Shown here piece after piece: positions 41,200 through 49,436 of a stretch of 49,448 nt of DNA. The position numbers were made by a program, and so were the translations under genes. This DNA comes from Eubacterium sp. GTDB taxonomy: Bacteria; Bacillota; Clostridia; Acetivibrionales; DSM-1351. The stretch is from assembly GCA_029266335.1 (NCBI GenBank), contig JAQSXC010000010.1, positions 1-49,448 on the forward strand, given 5' to 3'. Numbering within the stretch: the first letter of the stretch is position 1; each line of letters begins with the position of its first letter. Below the pieces are notes generated by a model. The model searched no databases. It was not told the origin of the DNA and saw only the letters and a program-made list of their open reading frames with translations.

Positions 41200-41493
41200 A
41201 TGGATTGGGATTATTTAATTCCGATTGTGGTTTTGGTACTTATATTCGGTCCGAGAATGTTAGGTGAAGTAAAGGATTTTCTGTTGAAAAAGGAGCAGAT
41301 CAAAGCTGATACTGAACTAAAGGCAGAGGCTTTAAGACTTAAAAATATACTGGAACTTGAAAAGTTTATGGAATCGGGAGATATAAATACTAAGCCAAAT
41401 AAGAAGTCAAAAAAGAGGTCCAATGAAGAAGAGGATGATGAAAGCGACGAAACTTTAAATCAGAGAAGGAATTCACAGTATGAAAAATATTAA
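41200..41493 (+). CDS. Small single-span membrane protein with charged tail
   Basis: 97 residues; CAGGAGGG precedes ATG 41200. One N-terminal membrane segment (DYLIPIVVLVLIFGPRML, about 3-20), then an amphipathic helix (EVKDFLLKKEQIKADTELKA) and a charged tail with KKSKKRSNEEEDDESDET. TatA-like layout (short helix, F-G-P hinge, amphipathic helix) is visible, but the hallmark twin-arginine-translocase context is missing and the gene is paired with a sulfoxide reductase instead. It overlaps the next gene by 14 bases. No family call is made. Confidence 0.65.
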   Translation: MDWDYLIPIVVLVLIFGPRMLGEVKDFLLKKEQIKADTELKAEALRLKNILELEKFMESGDINTKPNKKSKKRSNEEEDDESDETLNQRRNSQYEKY

Positions 41494-41968
41494 TTCCTTA
41501 TACCCTAAAGATAAAGCACAGATGTATAAACTATTACTGGCTCAAATGAAGGAATTACTTGAGGGTGAGCATAATGTGACAGCCAATTTGTCTAACGTAT
41601 CTGCTCTTCTGAATGAAGCTTTGGAGGATATAAACTGGGTAGGTTTTTACCTTATAAATGCAGATGAGCTTATTCTGGGACCCTTTCAGGGTAAGGTAGC
41701 CTGTGTACACATTGCCATAGGCAGAGGTGTATGCGGGACGGCGGTGCAACAGGATAAAACTCAGCTGGTTGAGGATGTTCACCTGTTTCCGGGACATATT
41801 GCCTGCGACAGCGCATCAAATTCGGAGCTTGTTATTCCATTGAGAAGCAAAGGGAAAGTAGTGGGAGTTTTGGATATAGACAGTCCCTCAATAGGCAGGT
41901 TTGATGTTGTGGATGCATCTGAGCTTGAAAAAATAGCGAAGGTTATTGAAGACGCGTGTGAATGGTAA
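41480..41968 (+). CDS. msrC: Free methionine-R-sulfoxide reductase (GAF domain)
   Basis: 162 residues, the usual length. GAAGGAATT precedes ATG 41480, which overlaps the upstream gene by 14 bases. The GAF-fold fRMsr signature is complete: INWVGFYLI, LGPFQGKVACVHIAIGRGVC and HIACDSASNSELVIPL, with the three cysteines C75, C85 and C109 of the catalytic and resolving set, and the closing GVLDIDSPSIGRFD. It reduces free methionine-R-sulfoxide back to methionine with thioredoxin in the cytoplasm, part of oxidative damage repair. A strong terminator follows. Confidence 0.93.
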   Translation: MKNINSLYPKDKAQMYKLLLAQMKELLEGEHNVTANLSNVSALLNEALEDINWVGFYLINADELILGPFQGKVACVHIAIGRGVCGTAVQQDKTQLVEDVHLFPGHIACDSASNSELVIPLRSKGKVVGVLDIDSPSIGRFDVVDASELEKIAKVIEDACEW

Positions 41969-42000
41969 GGTTTTCATTAATTGGATTCAGAGTAAAATTT

Positions 42001-42044
42001 AAAAGCTGTAAACCTGCAATATTGCAGATTTACAGCTTTTTGTT
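42001..42044. terminator. Terminator after msrC, shared with the minus-strand gene
   Basis: AAAAGCTGTAAA (42001-42012) pairs with TTTACAGCTTTT (42029-42040), and inner CTGCAA/TTGCAG adds to the stem; TTTTT follows, and a matching A-run leads, so it can act on both strands. The end of the minus-strand gene at 42043 touches it. Confidence 0.9.
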
Positions 42045-42255
42045 ATTTGTTTCTCCAGGAACCATCCTCACAGCAAACTGCTTTGGTGCCATCTTCATTG
42101 ACGATAATTGATCCTACAGCATGTCTCTTATGGTCATAGACACAAAAAGGATCTTTTCCCGCATTGCCGAAAGGTTTTTCAGATATTGGTCTTACTTCGT
42201 TTTGCTCACTTATTTGATTAACTGAGATGCTGTCCTGTTTTTTATGATTCTGCAT
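42043..42255 (-). CDS. Small Cys-containing protein, unknown function
   Basis: 70 residues; on the minus strand GAAAGGA stands nine bases ahead of the ATG at 42255. The first half is polar and likely disordered (NHKKQDSISVNQISEQNEVR). The second half is a compact motif: DPFCVYDHKRHAVGSIIVNE, then DGTKAVCCEDGSWRNK, with three cysteines, two of them adjacent. The pattern of G-S-x-x-x-x-E-D-G-x-x-x-x-C-x-x-D-G-x-W recalls short DUF1496-type domains. No signal peptide is visible. It stands alone with its own start and a shared terminator. Confidence 0.72.
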   Translation of the reverse strand: MQNHKKQDSISVNQISEQNEVRPISEKPFGNAGKDPFCVYDHKRHAVGSIIVNEDGTKAVCCEDGSWRNK

Positions 42256-42523
42256 TATATCAATCCTTTCAGAATTTATTCTTATTTGAGTCTAATATAA
42301 ATATGTGTAATTTTTATAGAAAACATTCAATTATTTAATTCCAATGAGGAATTTATTAACATTGTCTTAATATTATTTATTAAAAGTCATTAAATCTTCA
42401 TAAAAACTACACAAATTCTTAATATTTTTTAAGTATAATGTTTATATAACAGGAAATGTTGGTATATATAACTTGTAGTTTTGACTCACAAATTTTAATG
42501 ATAGTGATCAAACTAAAGTGAAC

Positions 42524-42628
42524 CAAGGTTAATACCTGTTTTCCATTGATGAAGGGCCTCGGCAATCGCATATGATTGGCTGGACTATCTCACCTTGAGA
42601 AATGAAATTGGAGCGCAGTATGCCGGGG
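42524..42628 (+). promoter_or_regulatory. Candidate structured 5' leader of the 83-aa gene
   Basis: The 405-base gap 42256-42660 holds an AT-rich part with a TATAAT at about 42435, then a GC-richer part with no open frame. There CCTCGGCA (42557-42564) pairs with TGCCGGGG (42621-42628) with one G-U, CAATC (42563-42567) can pair with GATTG (42574-42578), and CAAGGT (42524-42529) with ACCTTG (42592-42597), which would cross the first helix as a pseudoknot or act as an alternative fold. It ends about 30 bases before the start. No known class recognised. Confidence 0.4.
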
Positions 42629-42660
42629 TGAAGTTGAAAAAATGAAAGGAGAGTGTAGCT

Positions 42661-42912
42661 TTGTTGGATTCTAAAAAGTGTTTGGAAATTTATGAATTCT
42701 GCCAGCAGCAGTATAAAAAGCTGGAAAAGAAAAATGGGCATTACAGTCCCAAGCATGACAGAATTGTTATGGAATTGGCAGCTAAGGAGTTTCAGATGAG
42801 TGACAGCATTATCAATAAAGCATTTGATTTAGCTGCACAAACATTAAGCAAAAATAATAGGGTAACTTCAGAGAGGATTATCAGAAACAAGCTGATTCAA
42901 AAGATGATCTAG
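42661..42912 (+). CDS. Small helical protein, unknown function
   Basis: 83 residues from TTG 42661, with AAAGGAGAG seven bases ahead, a convincing ribosome site. Composition is helical and basic: LDSKKCLEIYEFCQQQYKKL, then HDRIVMELAAKEFQMSDSII and NKAFDLAAQTLSKNNRVTSE. No signal peptide or membrane helix. The pattern of two short helices around MSDSIINKAFDLA could be a DNA-binding or protein-binding helical bundle, but no family is recognised. It stands alone after a possible structured leader and before an RNA-like element. Confidence 0.6.
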   Translation: MLDSKKCLEIYEFCQQQYKKLEKKNGHYSPKHDRIVMELAAKEFQMSDSIINKAFDLAAQTLSKNNRVTSERIIRNKLIQKMI

Positions 42913-43185
42913 TTAAAAGAAAAGGATCAGTCACTGCATTTCAAAACAATTTTTTTCGATAAAGATTTGACAAAGATGTTTAATCTTAAGGACTATTAAG
43001 CAAGTATTGATTAATATAGAAGTACTTTACCAAATATAAGGAGGCAATAGAATTTCTCCTCCTCCACATGTAGCTGGTAACGCTTTGGTTTTCAGACGGT
43101 GATCAAATATCTCCCGCCTCGATGAAACGTGCAGCAGTAATAAAATTGAATTTCGCAGATAGAAGGATGATGACTATCCCAGTTA

Positions 43186-43339
43186 GGGCTCTTAAAATAA
43201 TAACACGATTTTGAAGCGAGGGATTTTTTGATAGTGCAGGGCAGCGGAAAGCGCAATATGTTTTATTGCAACTTACGAAAATGCAGCAATACCGAGAAAT
43301 TACCGCTTCAAAAATGGGAGGTTATTGTTTTAAGAGCCC
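43186..43339 (+). ncRNA. Candidate large structured RNA (raiA-type possible)
   Basis: The 517-base stretch 42913-43429 has no gene but holds this element. A 19-bp closing stem pairs 43186-43204 (GGGCTCTTAAAATAATAAC) with 43321-43339, with a single G-U. Inside, TTTTGAAGCG (43209-43218) pairs with CGCTTCAAAA (43304-43313), and GCAATA (43253-43258) with TATTGC (43264-43269). A GCGGAAAGCGC segment (43243-43253) and single-stranded-looking ACGAAAATGCAGCAATACCG follow, typical of a compact folded RNA. Length (about 154 nt), strong outer helix and purine-rich core recall clostridial raiA-type RNAs, but I cannot confirm the class. It shows no open frame. The 3' TTAATTTATTT may end transcription. Confidence 0.65.
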
Positions 43340-43429
43340 TTAATTTATTTATATTGTTGCGGGTTTGCCGCTGAATTATTATCTGCTAAAATGGTATTGA
43401 AGATATTTCTTAGACAAGGGGGTCTTTCG

Positions 43430-45856
43430 GTGAAATACGGGAATATAATTGAAAAGATGAAGCTGGAAGACAAAATAAAACTTTGTTCGGGAGCTGATTA
43501 CTGGACAACTCAGGCCTTTCCCGAATACGGTATCCCATCAATAAGGGTTAATGACGGGCCTCATGGCTTAAGAATACAACTGGATAAATCAGACAATCTT
43601 GGCATAAATAAAAGCATTCCGTCGACATGCTTCCCCGCAGCTTGTACTACAAGTGCCTCCTGGGACCGACAACTCCTTGGAAAAATGGGGGAGGCACTTG
43701 CTGAAGAAGCAATTCAGGAAGGAACAGCTGTTTTGTTGGGACCAGGAGTAAATATCAAAAGAAACCCCCTTTGCGGAAGAAATTTTGAGTACTTCAGTGA
43801 AGATCCCTATCTTGCCGGTGAACTTGGGGCAGCCTGGATAAGCGGTATTCAGAGCAGGGGAGTAGGTGCTTCTCTCAAGCATTATGCAGGAAACAGCCAG
43901 GAAAACCACAGACTATGCTCTGACAGCATCATGGACGAAAGAGCCCTTCGAGAAATTTACCTGGCTGCCTTCGAGAAAGCTGTAAAGGTTGCCCGGCCTG
44001 CAACAGTCATGTGCGCATATAATCTTTTAAACGGCACCTACTGCAGTGACAATAAGTATCTGTTAACCGATATACTTCGTGAAGAATGGGGCTTTGAAGG
44101 TGCCGTAATGTCTGACTGGGGTGCCACAAACCATCGTGCCGAGGCGTTTAAAGCTGGTATGGAACTTGAGATGCCCGGCAGCAGAGGGTATTTTGACAAA
44201 GCTGTATTAAATGCAGTAAGGTCAGGTAAACTTGCGGAAGAATATATAGATATATGTGTTGACAGGCTGCTGGCTTTAATCTTCACATACAGCGAAAGTT
44301 TGAAGCAAAAGGCCGGATTTAGATACGATGTTGAACTGCATCATCGGCTGGCCAGAGAAATAGCCTCTCAATCTGCTGTTCTTCTTAAAAATGAAAAAAA
44401 TATTCTGCCGCTGGATAAATCTAAAAGCATAGCCATAATTGGTGAGCTTGCTGTAAACCTGCGCTATCAGGGAACAGGCAGCTCAAAAATTACACCTCAC
44501 AGAATTTCAAACGTTCTTGAGGGCTTTGAGGAACATGGTTTTTCCTACACTTACTTTAAAGGCTATAGTGAAATTGGCCATAAGAAAAGTTATGGAAAAA
44601 GCGAGCTCAAGCTTCTTGAAGAGGCGGTCAAAGGTGCTGGACAAAGCCATTATGCAATTGTTGTTGTAGGTCTTACCGAAGATTTTGAGAGTGAAGGCTT
44701 TGACCGTACAAACATGGAATTACCACCTGCTCACACAAGGTTAATCAATGCTATAGCAGATATAAATGAAAATGTTATTGTTGTTTTATTCGGAGGTTCG
44801 CCTGTAACAATGCCTTGGATAGATAGAGTGAAGGGACTTGTCAACATGTACTTGCCAGGTCAGGCAGGGGGTCTTGCTGCTGCCGATGTTTTGACAGGAA
44901 GCGTAAATCCTTCAGGAAAATTGGCCGAAACCTATCCCGTAAAATATGAAGATGTTATTTGTTCGGATTCATACGGGCTAAATCCAAAACAAGTGCTCTA
45001 TAGGGAAAGCATATATGTAGGTTACAGGTACTATGACAAGGCTGAACGTGAGGTATTGTTTCCGTTTGGTTTCGGACTCAGCTATACAGCCTTTGAGTAC
45101 TCGGACCTGAGAATTGGTGGAGATGTAGCTGAAGATATACTTGTCAGTCTTAGGATAAAAAATGCAGGATGTGTTTCTGGTGCTGAAATAGTTCAGCTTT
45201 ATGTTGGAAAACCCGAAAATGGTGTTTTTTCTCCTGAAAAAGAGTTAAAGTGTTTTGATAAGGTGTTTTTACAGCCGGGAGAAGAGAAAGAAGTCAATTT
45301 CAGATTGAATTCACGTGCATTTTCATATTATGATACTGAAAAAAAAGAATGGTTAATTCAAAAAGGACAGTATTCAATTTTGGCTGGAGCCTCAAGCAGA
45401 GATATCCGTTTAAAAGATATGGTTATCCTTGATGGAATTGAAAAAACTAAAAAAACCGCAGTACCGGAATGGTATCTCAATCCGTCAGGAAAACCCTCTT
45501 GCCAGGAGTTTGAAGTTCTGCTGGGCCGAAAGGTACAACCCTTAATAAAAAAAACCAAAGGGAATTATGATTTGACCTGTACAATTACAGATATGCTGGA
45601 AAGCAGATTTGTACGCCTGGTACACAAAATCGTTGAATTGGTTATGGGCTGGAAGTGCAGAGGAATAGATTATTCCAATCCAAAATTCAAGATGATGATG
45701 GAGTCTGCAGTAAGTACACCTGTTAAAAATCTGATTTTATTAGGTGACGGAATGCTGACACCAGGAATGGCGAATGGTTTTATACTTGCAGTAAACGGAC
45801 ATTTACTCAAGGGAATGCTGACAATTTTGAAAAATGAAGAAAACAAGAGCTTTTAA
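43430..45856 (+). CDS. GH3 family beta-glucosidase
   Basis: 808 residues from GTG 43430, with AAGGGGG nine bases ahead; an ATG at 43391 lies before the ribosome site. No signal peptide, so cytoplasmic. GH3 N-domain: PSIRVNDGPHGLR, GVGASLKHYAGNSQENHR and the nucleophile D229 in VMSDWGATNHR. The GH3 C-domain follows (about 310-540, with LTEDFESEGFDRT, which may hold the acid/base), then a fibronectin-like third domain (GFGLSYTAFEYSDL onward). A final segment of about 115 residues (from GRKVQPLIKKTKGNYDLTCT) exceeds the usual three-domain length. It would cleave cellobiose or other beta-glucosides taken up by the cell. Isolated gene. Confidence 0.92.
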   Translation: MKYGNIIEKMKLEDKIKLCSGADYWTTQAFPEYGIPSIRVNDGPHGLRIQLDKSDNLGINKSIPSTCFPAACTTSASWDRQLLGKMGEALAEEAIQEGTAVLLGPGVNIKRNPLCGRNFEYFSEDPYLAGELGAAWISGIQSRGVGASLKHYAGNSQENHRLCSDSIMDERALREIYLAAFEKAVKVARPATVMCAYNLLNGTYCSDNKYLLTDILREEWGFEGAVMSDWGATNHRAEAFKAGMELEMPGSRGYFDKAVLNAVRSGKLAEEYIDICVDRLLALIFTYSESLKQKAGFRYDVELHHRLAREIASQSAVLLKNEKNILPLDKSKSIAIIGELAVNLRYQGTGSSKITPHRISNVLEGFEEHGFSYTYFKGYSEIGHKKSYGKSELKLLEEAVKGAGQSHYAIVVVGLTEDFESEGFDRTNMELPPAHTRLINAIADINENVIVVLFGGSPVTMPWIDRVKGLVNMYLPGQAGGLAAADVLTGSVNPSGKLAETYPVKYEDVICSDSYGLNPKQVLYRESIYVGYRYYDKAEREVLFPFGFGLSYTAFEYSDLRIGGDVAEDILVSLRIKNAGCVSGAEIVQLYVGKPENGVFSPEKELKCFDKVFLQPGEEKEVNFRLNSRAFSYYDTEKKEWLIQKGQYSILAGASSRDIRLKDMVILDGIEKTKKTAVPEWYLNPSGKPSCQEFEVLLGRKVQPLIKKTKGNYDLTCTITDMLESRFVRLVHKIVELVMGWKCRGIDYSNPKFKMMMESAVSTPVKNLILLGDGMLTPGMANGFILAVNGHLLKGMLTILKNEENKSF

Positions 45857-46106
45857 GACATTGAGGAAGATTGGATATTTTACCTCATTGCAAAATAATA
45901 GCAGTAACATAAATAATATGCTTTTAAATCAAATAGGGGGGTAACCGGGTTTGATAATTTTGCAACAAATAGCTATAATGTATCTATGTTGATTGAAGGA
46001 AAATATTTGAAATTGCTGCTTTAAATCAGCAGGCTTCTATAGAAGAAAATCCTTTGAATCACAGATAATCCGTAAGGCCTATGGAAAAAAGATGGGGGGT
46101 GTGTTT

Positions 46107-46820
46107 ATGTATTACTTTTATATGGTTATATTTTTAATTGGTGTTTTGTATACCTTTGTATCGCTTATAATAGGCGGCATTTCAGGTGCCTTCCATTCAG
46201 GTGGTGATGTAGGAACTGGTATTGACGGGCATTTAAGCCATCACGGACATGTGGAACTTGGGCATGTTCATACCGATGCCGGGCATCTGGGGCATATTCA
46301 GCACGGAGGTCAGGGAGACCTTGGGCATCATGGAGGAACTGTTAATGGAGATCATGGTCATGCCGCTGACGGCGGTAGCGGTTCAAACGGCATTTTATCC
46401 TGGTTTGCCATACTGTTAAATCCAATGGTGGCGGTTTCTTTTTTGACAGTGTTCGGTGGTCTGGGGATTATGGGAGTAAAACTTATGTCCTGGAATTCAT
46501 TATTGATATTCATATCAGCTCTAGCTGCCGGAATTGCTGTATCAGCCCTGTTGTATAATTTTGTTGCAAAGCCCATTTACAGAAGCGAGAATACCTCTGA
46601 TGTATCAAGAGACAGACTGATAGGCATGCCGGCCGAAGTTACAACTGATATATTGGAGAAAGGGTATGGAACAATCAAGTATACCGTCAACTCAATAATG
46701 TATACAGGACCGGCAAAACACATCGACGAAAAGTCTGTAAAACAAGGTCGTAAGGTTGTAATTTGCAAAATTGAGAACAATACTTTTTATGTAAGTGAGT
46801 TAAGTGAAACATTAAGCTAA
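46107..46820 (+). CDS. NfeD-like membrane protein with His-rich loop (YqiJ-like)
   Basis: 237 residues from ATG 46107, with GGGGGGTG ahead. One membrane helix (about 3-25), a His/Gly-rich loop (about 35-90, with HLSHHGHVELGHVHTDAGHL and HHGGTVNGDHGHAAD), then two helices (about 100-150) and a C-terminal NfeD-type OB-fold (DRLIGMPAEVTTDILEKGYG ... KQGRKVVICKIENNTFYVSE). NfeD-like proteins are encoded with flotillins and help build membrane microdomains. The loop has over a dozen histidines and could bind Zn, Ni or Cu. It lies 108 bases before the flotillin gene and probably forms an operon with it. Confidence 0.85.
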   Translation: MYYFYMVIFLIGVLYTFVSLIIGGISGAFHSGGDVGTGIDGHLSHHGHVELGHVHTDAGHLGHIQHGGQGDLGHHGGTVNGDHGHAADGGSGSNGILSWFAILLNPMVAVSFLTVFGGLGIMGVKLMSWNSLLIFISALAAGIAVSALLYNFVAKPIYRSENTSDVSRDRLIGMPAEVTTDILEKGYGTIKYTVNSIMYTGPAKHIDEKSVKQGRKVVICKIENNTFYVSELSETLS

Positions 46821-46928
46821 AAACTTCTTTTGCACTGTATGCCGGAATCACTCATACCGGTATTTAATGTACAGGGTGATCAAGACTATGGTGTAAGAGT
46901 TGAATACAAAATTAAAAGGAGAGTTAAA

Positions 46929-48365
46929 ATGGATTATTCAGTATATTTGGTACCTGTATTAATTGTGGCGGTAATACTTATATTATTATTCACATTTATA
47001 TCAATGTACAAAAAGGTTCCACAGGATAAGGCTCTGGTTGTTACAGGGTTCAGAGGAAGAAGAGTTATCACCGGTGGAGGCGGTGTAGTAATACCCATGC
47101 TGGAAAGAACTGATGTTATTTCATTGGAAAATATGCAGATAGACATCAGAATCGATGGTGCTCTCACTTCGCAGGGAGTTGGAATCGTTGCCGACGGTGT
47201 TGCCGTAGTAAAGGTCAAATCCGATAAGGACTCCATCCTGTCAGCTGCCGAGCAGTTCAATACCTCCAAGGGATTGGATTATATGCTGGGTGTTATTGCT
47301 AAAACAACTCAACAGGTACTGGAAGGTAAACTTCGTGAAATAGTTTCAAAAATGACAGTTGAAGAAATATACAAGGACAGGGAAACTTTTGCATCACATG
47401 TTCAGGGGGTTGCAGCTACTGAACTGCAGAATATGGGTCTTGAGCTTAAAGTATTGACTATAAAAGATATTGCTGACAAAAATGGTTATCTGGAAGCTCT
47501 TGGTAAGCCAAGAATTGCAGAAGTAAAGAGAGATGCGCAGATCGCTGAAGCAAATGCAACAAAGGAAACAAAAATAAAAACTGCCGAAGCCAATAGAGAG
47601 GGTGAAGCTGCAAGAATTCAGGCTGAAACTCAGATTGCTGAAGCAAACAAGGAGAAGGAACTTAAGGTTCAATCCTACAATAAGGATCAGCAGACTGCAA
47701 AGGCTGAAGCAGACCTTGCATACGATATCAAATCCAACATAGTTAAAAAAGATGTTGCAGAGACAGCAATGCAGGTTCAAATTATCCAGAAGCAGAAGGA
47801 AATAGAATTAGCCGAGCAGGAAGCTTTGAGAAAAGAAAAAGAGCTTGAAGCAACAGTTAAAAAGCAGGCAGATGCTGAAAACTATCAGGCTACAAAAGTT
47901 GCAGATGCCAGCAAGTACAGAGAAGTAACCGCTGCCGAGGCAAGAGCCCGCGCAATTGAAATGGAAGGTGAAGCGAAAGCTAAAGCCAAGAGAGCTGAAG
48001 GTATGGCTGAAGTTGAAATCATCAGAGCAAAGGGTGAAGCTGAAGCTGCTGCAATGTCCAAGAAGGCCGAAGCCTTCAAGATGTACAATGATGCTGCCGT
48101 AACACAGATGATTATTGAAAAATTACCTGATATTGCACAAGCTATTGCAAGTCCTCTTGCCAAGACTGAAAAAATTGTTATCGTTGATAACGGTAATGGA
48201 GGCGAAGCCAAGGGAGCAGCAAAGGTTACAGGTTATGTGACTGATATTATCTCTCAGCTTCCCGAAACGGTTGAAGCTTTGACAGGAATGAATGTATTGG
48301 ATTTACTGAAAAAGAATCCTGCCATAGTCCAGGAAAATAAACCTTCAGATGAAACCAACAGTTAA
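46929..48365 (+). CDS. Flotillin (SPFH/band-7 domain, FloT/YqiK-like)
   Basis: 478 residues from ATG 46929 with AAAGGAGAG seven bases ahead; the longer frame from 46830 precedes this site. One N-terminal hydrophobic segment (about 5-26), then the SPFH domain (DKALVVTGFRGRRVITGGGG, VSLENMQIDIRIDGALTSQG, VQGVAATELQNMGLELKVLT), then a long Ala/Glu/Lys coiled coil (about 195-385, many EA and AE pairs) and a hydrophobic end (ITQLPETVEALTGMNVLDLL-like). Flotillins scaffold functional membrane microdomains that hold signalling and secretion complexes. The NfeD-like gene upstream is its usual partner. A terminator follows. Confidence 0.94.
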   Translation: MDYSVYLVPVLIVAVILILLFTFISMYKKVPQDKALVVTGFRGRRVITGGGGVVIPMLERTDVISLENMQIDIRIDGALTSQGVGIVADGVAVVKVKSDKDSILSAAEQFNTSKGLDYMLGVIAKTTQQVLEGKLREIVSKMTVEEIYKDRETFASHVQGVAATELQNMGLELKVLTIKDIADKNGYLEALGKPRIAEVKRDAQIAEANATKETKIKTAEANREGEAARIQAETQIAEANKEKELKVQSYNKDQQTAKAEADLAYDIKSNIVKKDVAETAMQVQIIQKQKEIELAEQEALRKEKELEATVKKQADAENYQATKVADASKYREVTAAEARARAIEMEGEAKAKAKRAEGMAEVEIIRAKGEAEAAAMSKKAEAFKMYNDAAVTQMIIEKLPDIAQAIASPLAKTEKIVIVDNGNGGEAKGAAKVTGYVTDIISQLPETVEALTGMNVLDLLKKNPAIVQENKPSDETNS

Positions 48366-48434
48366 AGAAATAAATAAGAGTCATAGAAATAAATCGGAAT
48401 TAAATTAAATAGAATTATCAGCAATAAATGAAGT

Positions 48435-48475
48435 AAAGCCGGTTTGTTCAATTTGGATAAACCGGCTTTTTTCAT
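48435..48475 (+). terminator. Intrinsic terminator of the NfeD-flotillin operon
   Basis: AAAGCCGGTTT (48435-48445) pairs perfectly with AAACCGGCTTT (48459-48469), followed by TTTT. Confidence 0.93.
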
Positions 48476-48587
48476 ATCAGTAAATGTAAGTAATTTTATC
48501 AGAAACTACATGGCATATATTTCACATACATTTTAGCATTTGGATAAATATGATAGTATAGTATTAAATAGACAGCACGGAGGTTAT

Positions 48588-49304
48588 ATGAAAACCAGAA
48601 AAGTTTTAGGAATATCATCCTTCATATTAATAATATTAATGATAGTGTTATTTGTTGAAAATAAACATCAATTTTTACTGGGTGATTTTATTTTGGCAAA
48701 AATAGGTGTAAATGCCTGGTCCAACGGAACGACGGGTCTACATTATACAGCTGTTATATCAATATTACTGATGGTTTTGGGAATTATGGGAGTAATAATC
48801 TTTAAAAAAGATGTTCATGAAAAGTTTGGCAGGTTTGCTTTATATTTTCTATTGATTGGTGCTTTAATATTTCAGCCTGCATATAGTTCGGTCTATGGCT
48901 TAGTTAAATCAAATCTGGGTGGATTATCTTCTATTGAATATATGCGAAAGGATAGTCATTTAAACTTCAAAACGGATGATATGAACAAACAAATATTATA
49001 CACCGGACAGATCAAACTTAAAAACTATAGCAGCAATACAAACGAATTTCATATAAAATTGGTACTAAATGAACATTTTTATGATCTTGTGAATACTTCG
49101 GAAGGTAAGGATATTACCATCTGTGATGAATTTAATAAGCCTGTTAAATTCACCCTTGAACCAAAAGCTGAAGTAATGCTGACTCCGGAATTTTCAATAA
49201 AACAGAACGATAAGTTTCAAAACGGAGGCGGAAGCATAAATATGATCGATATTATTCTCTATAATGACGAAGGAGAGAAAAAGTTTTTATACAAACAGTA
49301 CTGA
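48588..49304 (+). CDS. Membrane protein with extracytoplasmic beta-domain, unknown function
   Basis: 238 residues from ATG 48588 behind CGGAGG; a frame start at 48540 lies before that site. Three membrane helices (about 5-25, 50-72 and 81-100) are followed by a soluble domain of about 120 residues (from SIEYMRKDSHLNFKTDDMNK), with strand-rich segments such as ILYTGQIKLKNYSSNTNEFH and KPVKFTLEPKAEVMLTPEFS, a pattern seen in Ig-like extracytoplasmic domains. No family recognised. It stands alone between a terminator and the right edge region. A promoter-like TATGATAGTATAGTAT lies just upstream (about 48549-48564). Confidence 0.65.
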   Translation: MKTRKVLGISSFILIILMIVLFVENKHQFLLGDFILAKIGVNAWSNGTTGLHYTAVISILLMVLGIMGVIIFKKDVHEKFGRFALYFLLIGALIFQPAYSSVYGLVKSNLGGLSSIEYMRKDSHLNFKTDDMNKQILYTGQIKLKNYSSNTNEFHIKLVLNEHFYDLVNTSEGKDITICDEFNKPVKFTLEPKAEVMLTPEFSIKQNDKFQNGGGSINMIDIILYNDEGEKKFLYKQY

Positions 49305-49401
49305 TAACTCCGCCCGGTTTGACTTACCTGTATACCTTAAGTTATACTATTGAATGCTACCCTCTATTAACAATGTACAATACGTTTTTGAGTGGTGAAT
49401 T

Positions 49402-49436
49402 TGCCCTGCGGCGGCGTTGAAGCCGCTTGCAAGGCA
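49402..49436. other. GC-rich nested hairpin at the right edge
   Basis: TGCC (49402-49405) pairs with GGCA (49433-49436), enclosing GCGGC (49411-49415), loop GTTGAA, GCCGC (49422-49426). The local GC is far above the window. The minus strand here is open to the window edge, ending with TAG near 49350, so it may be the end of a gene or repeat running out of the window, or the start of an RNA. Not resolvable here. Confidence 0.3.

Noticed and set aside
41200-41493. TatA-type translocase subunit
   Set aside because: The helix-hinge-helix shape is similar, but there is no TatC nearby and the usual F-G-P-x-K-L-P pattern is only partly met.
43186-43339. The 19-bp inverted ends with TTA on both sides look like a MITE or insertion-sequence remnant
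   Set aside because: The nested inner helices and purine-rich loops fit a folded RNA better, a 3-base flank match is weak in AT-rich DNA, and no second copy is in the window. A genome-wide copy count would decide.
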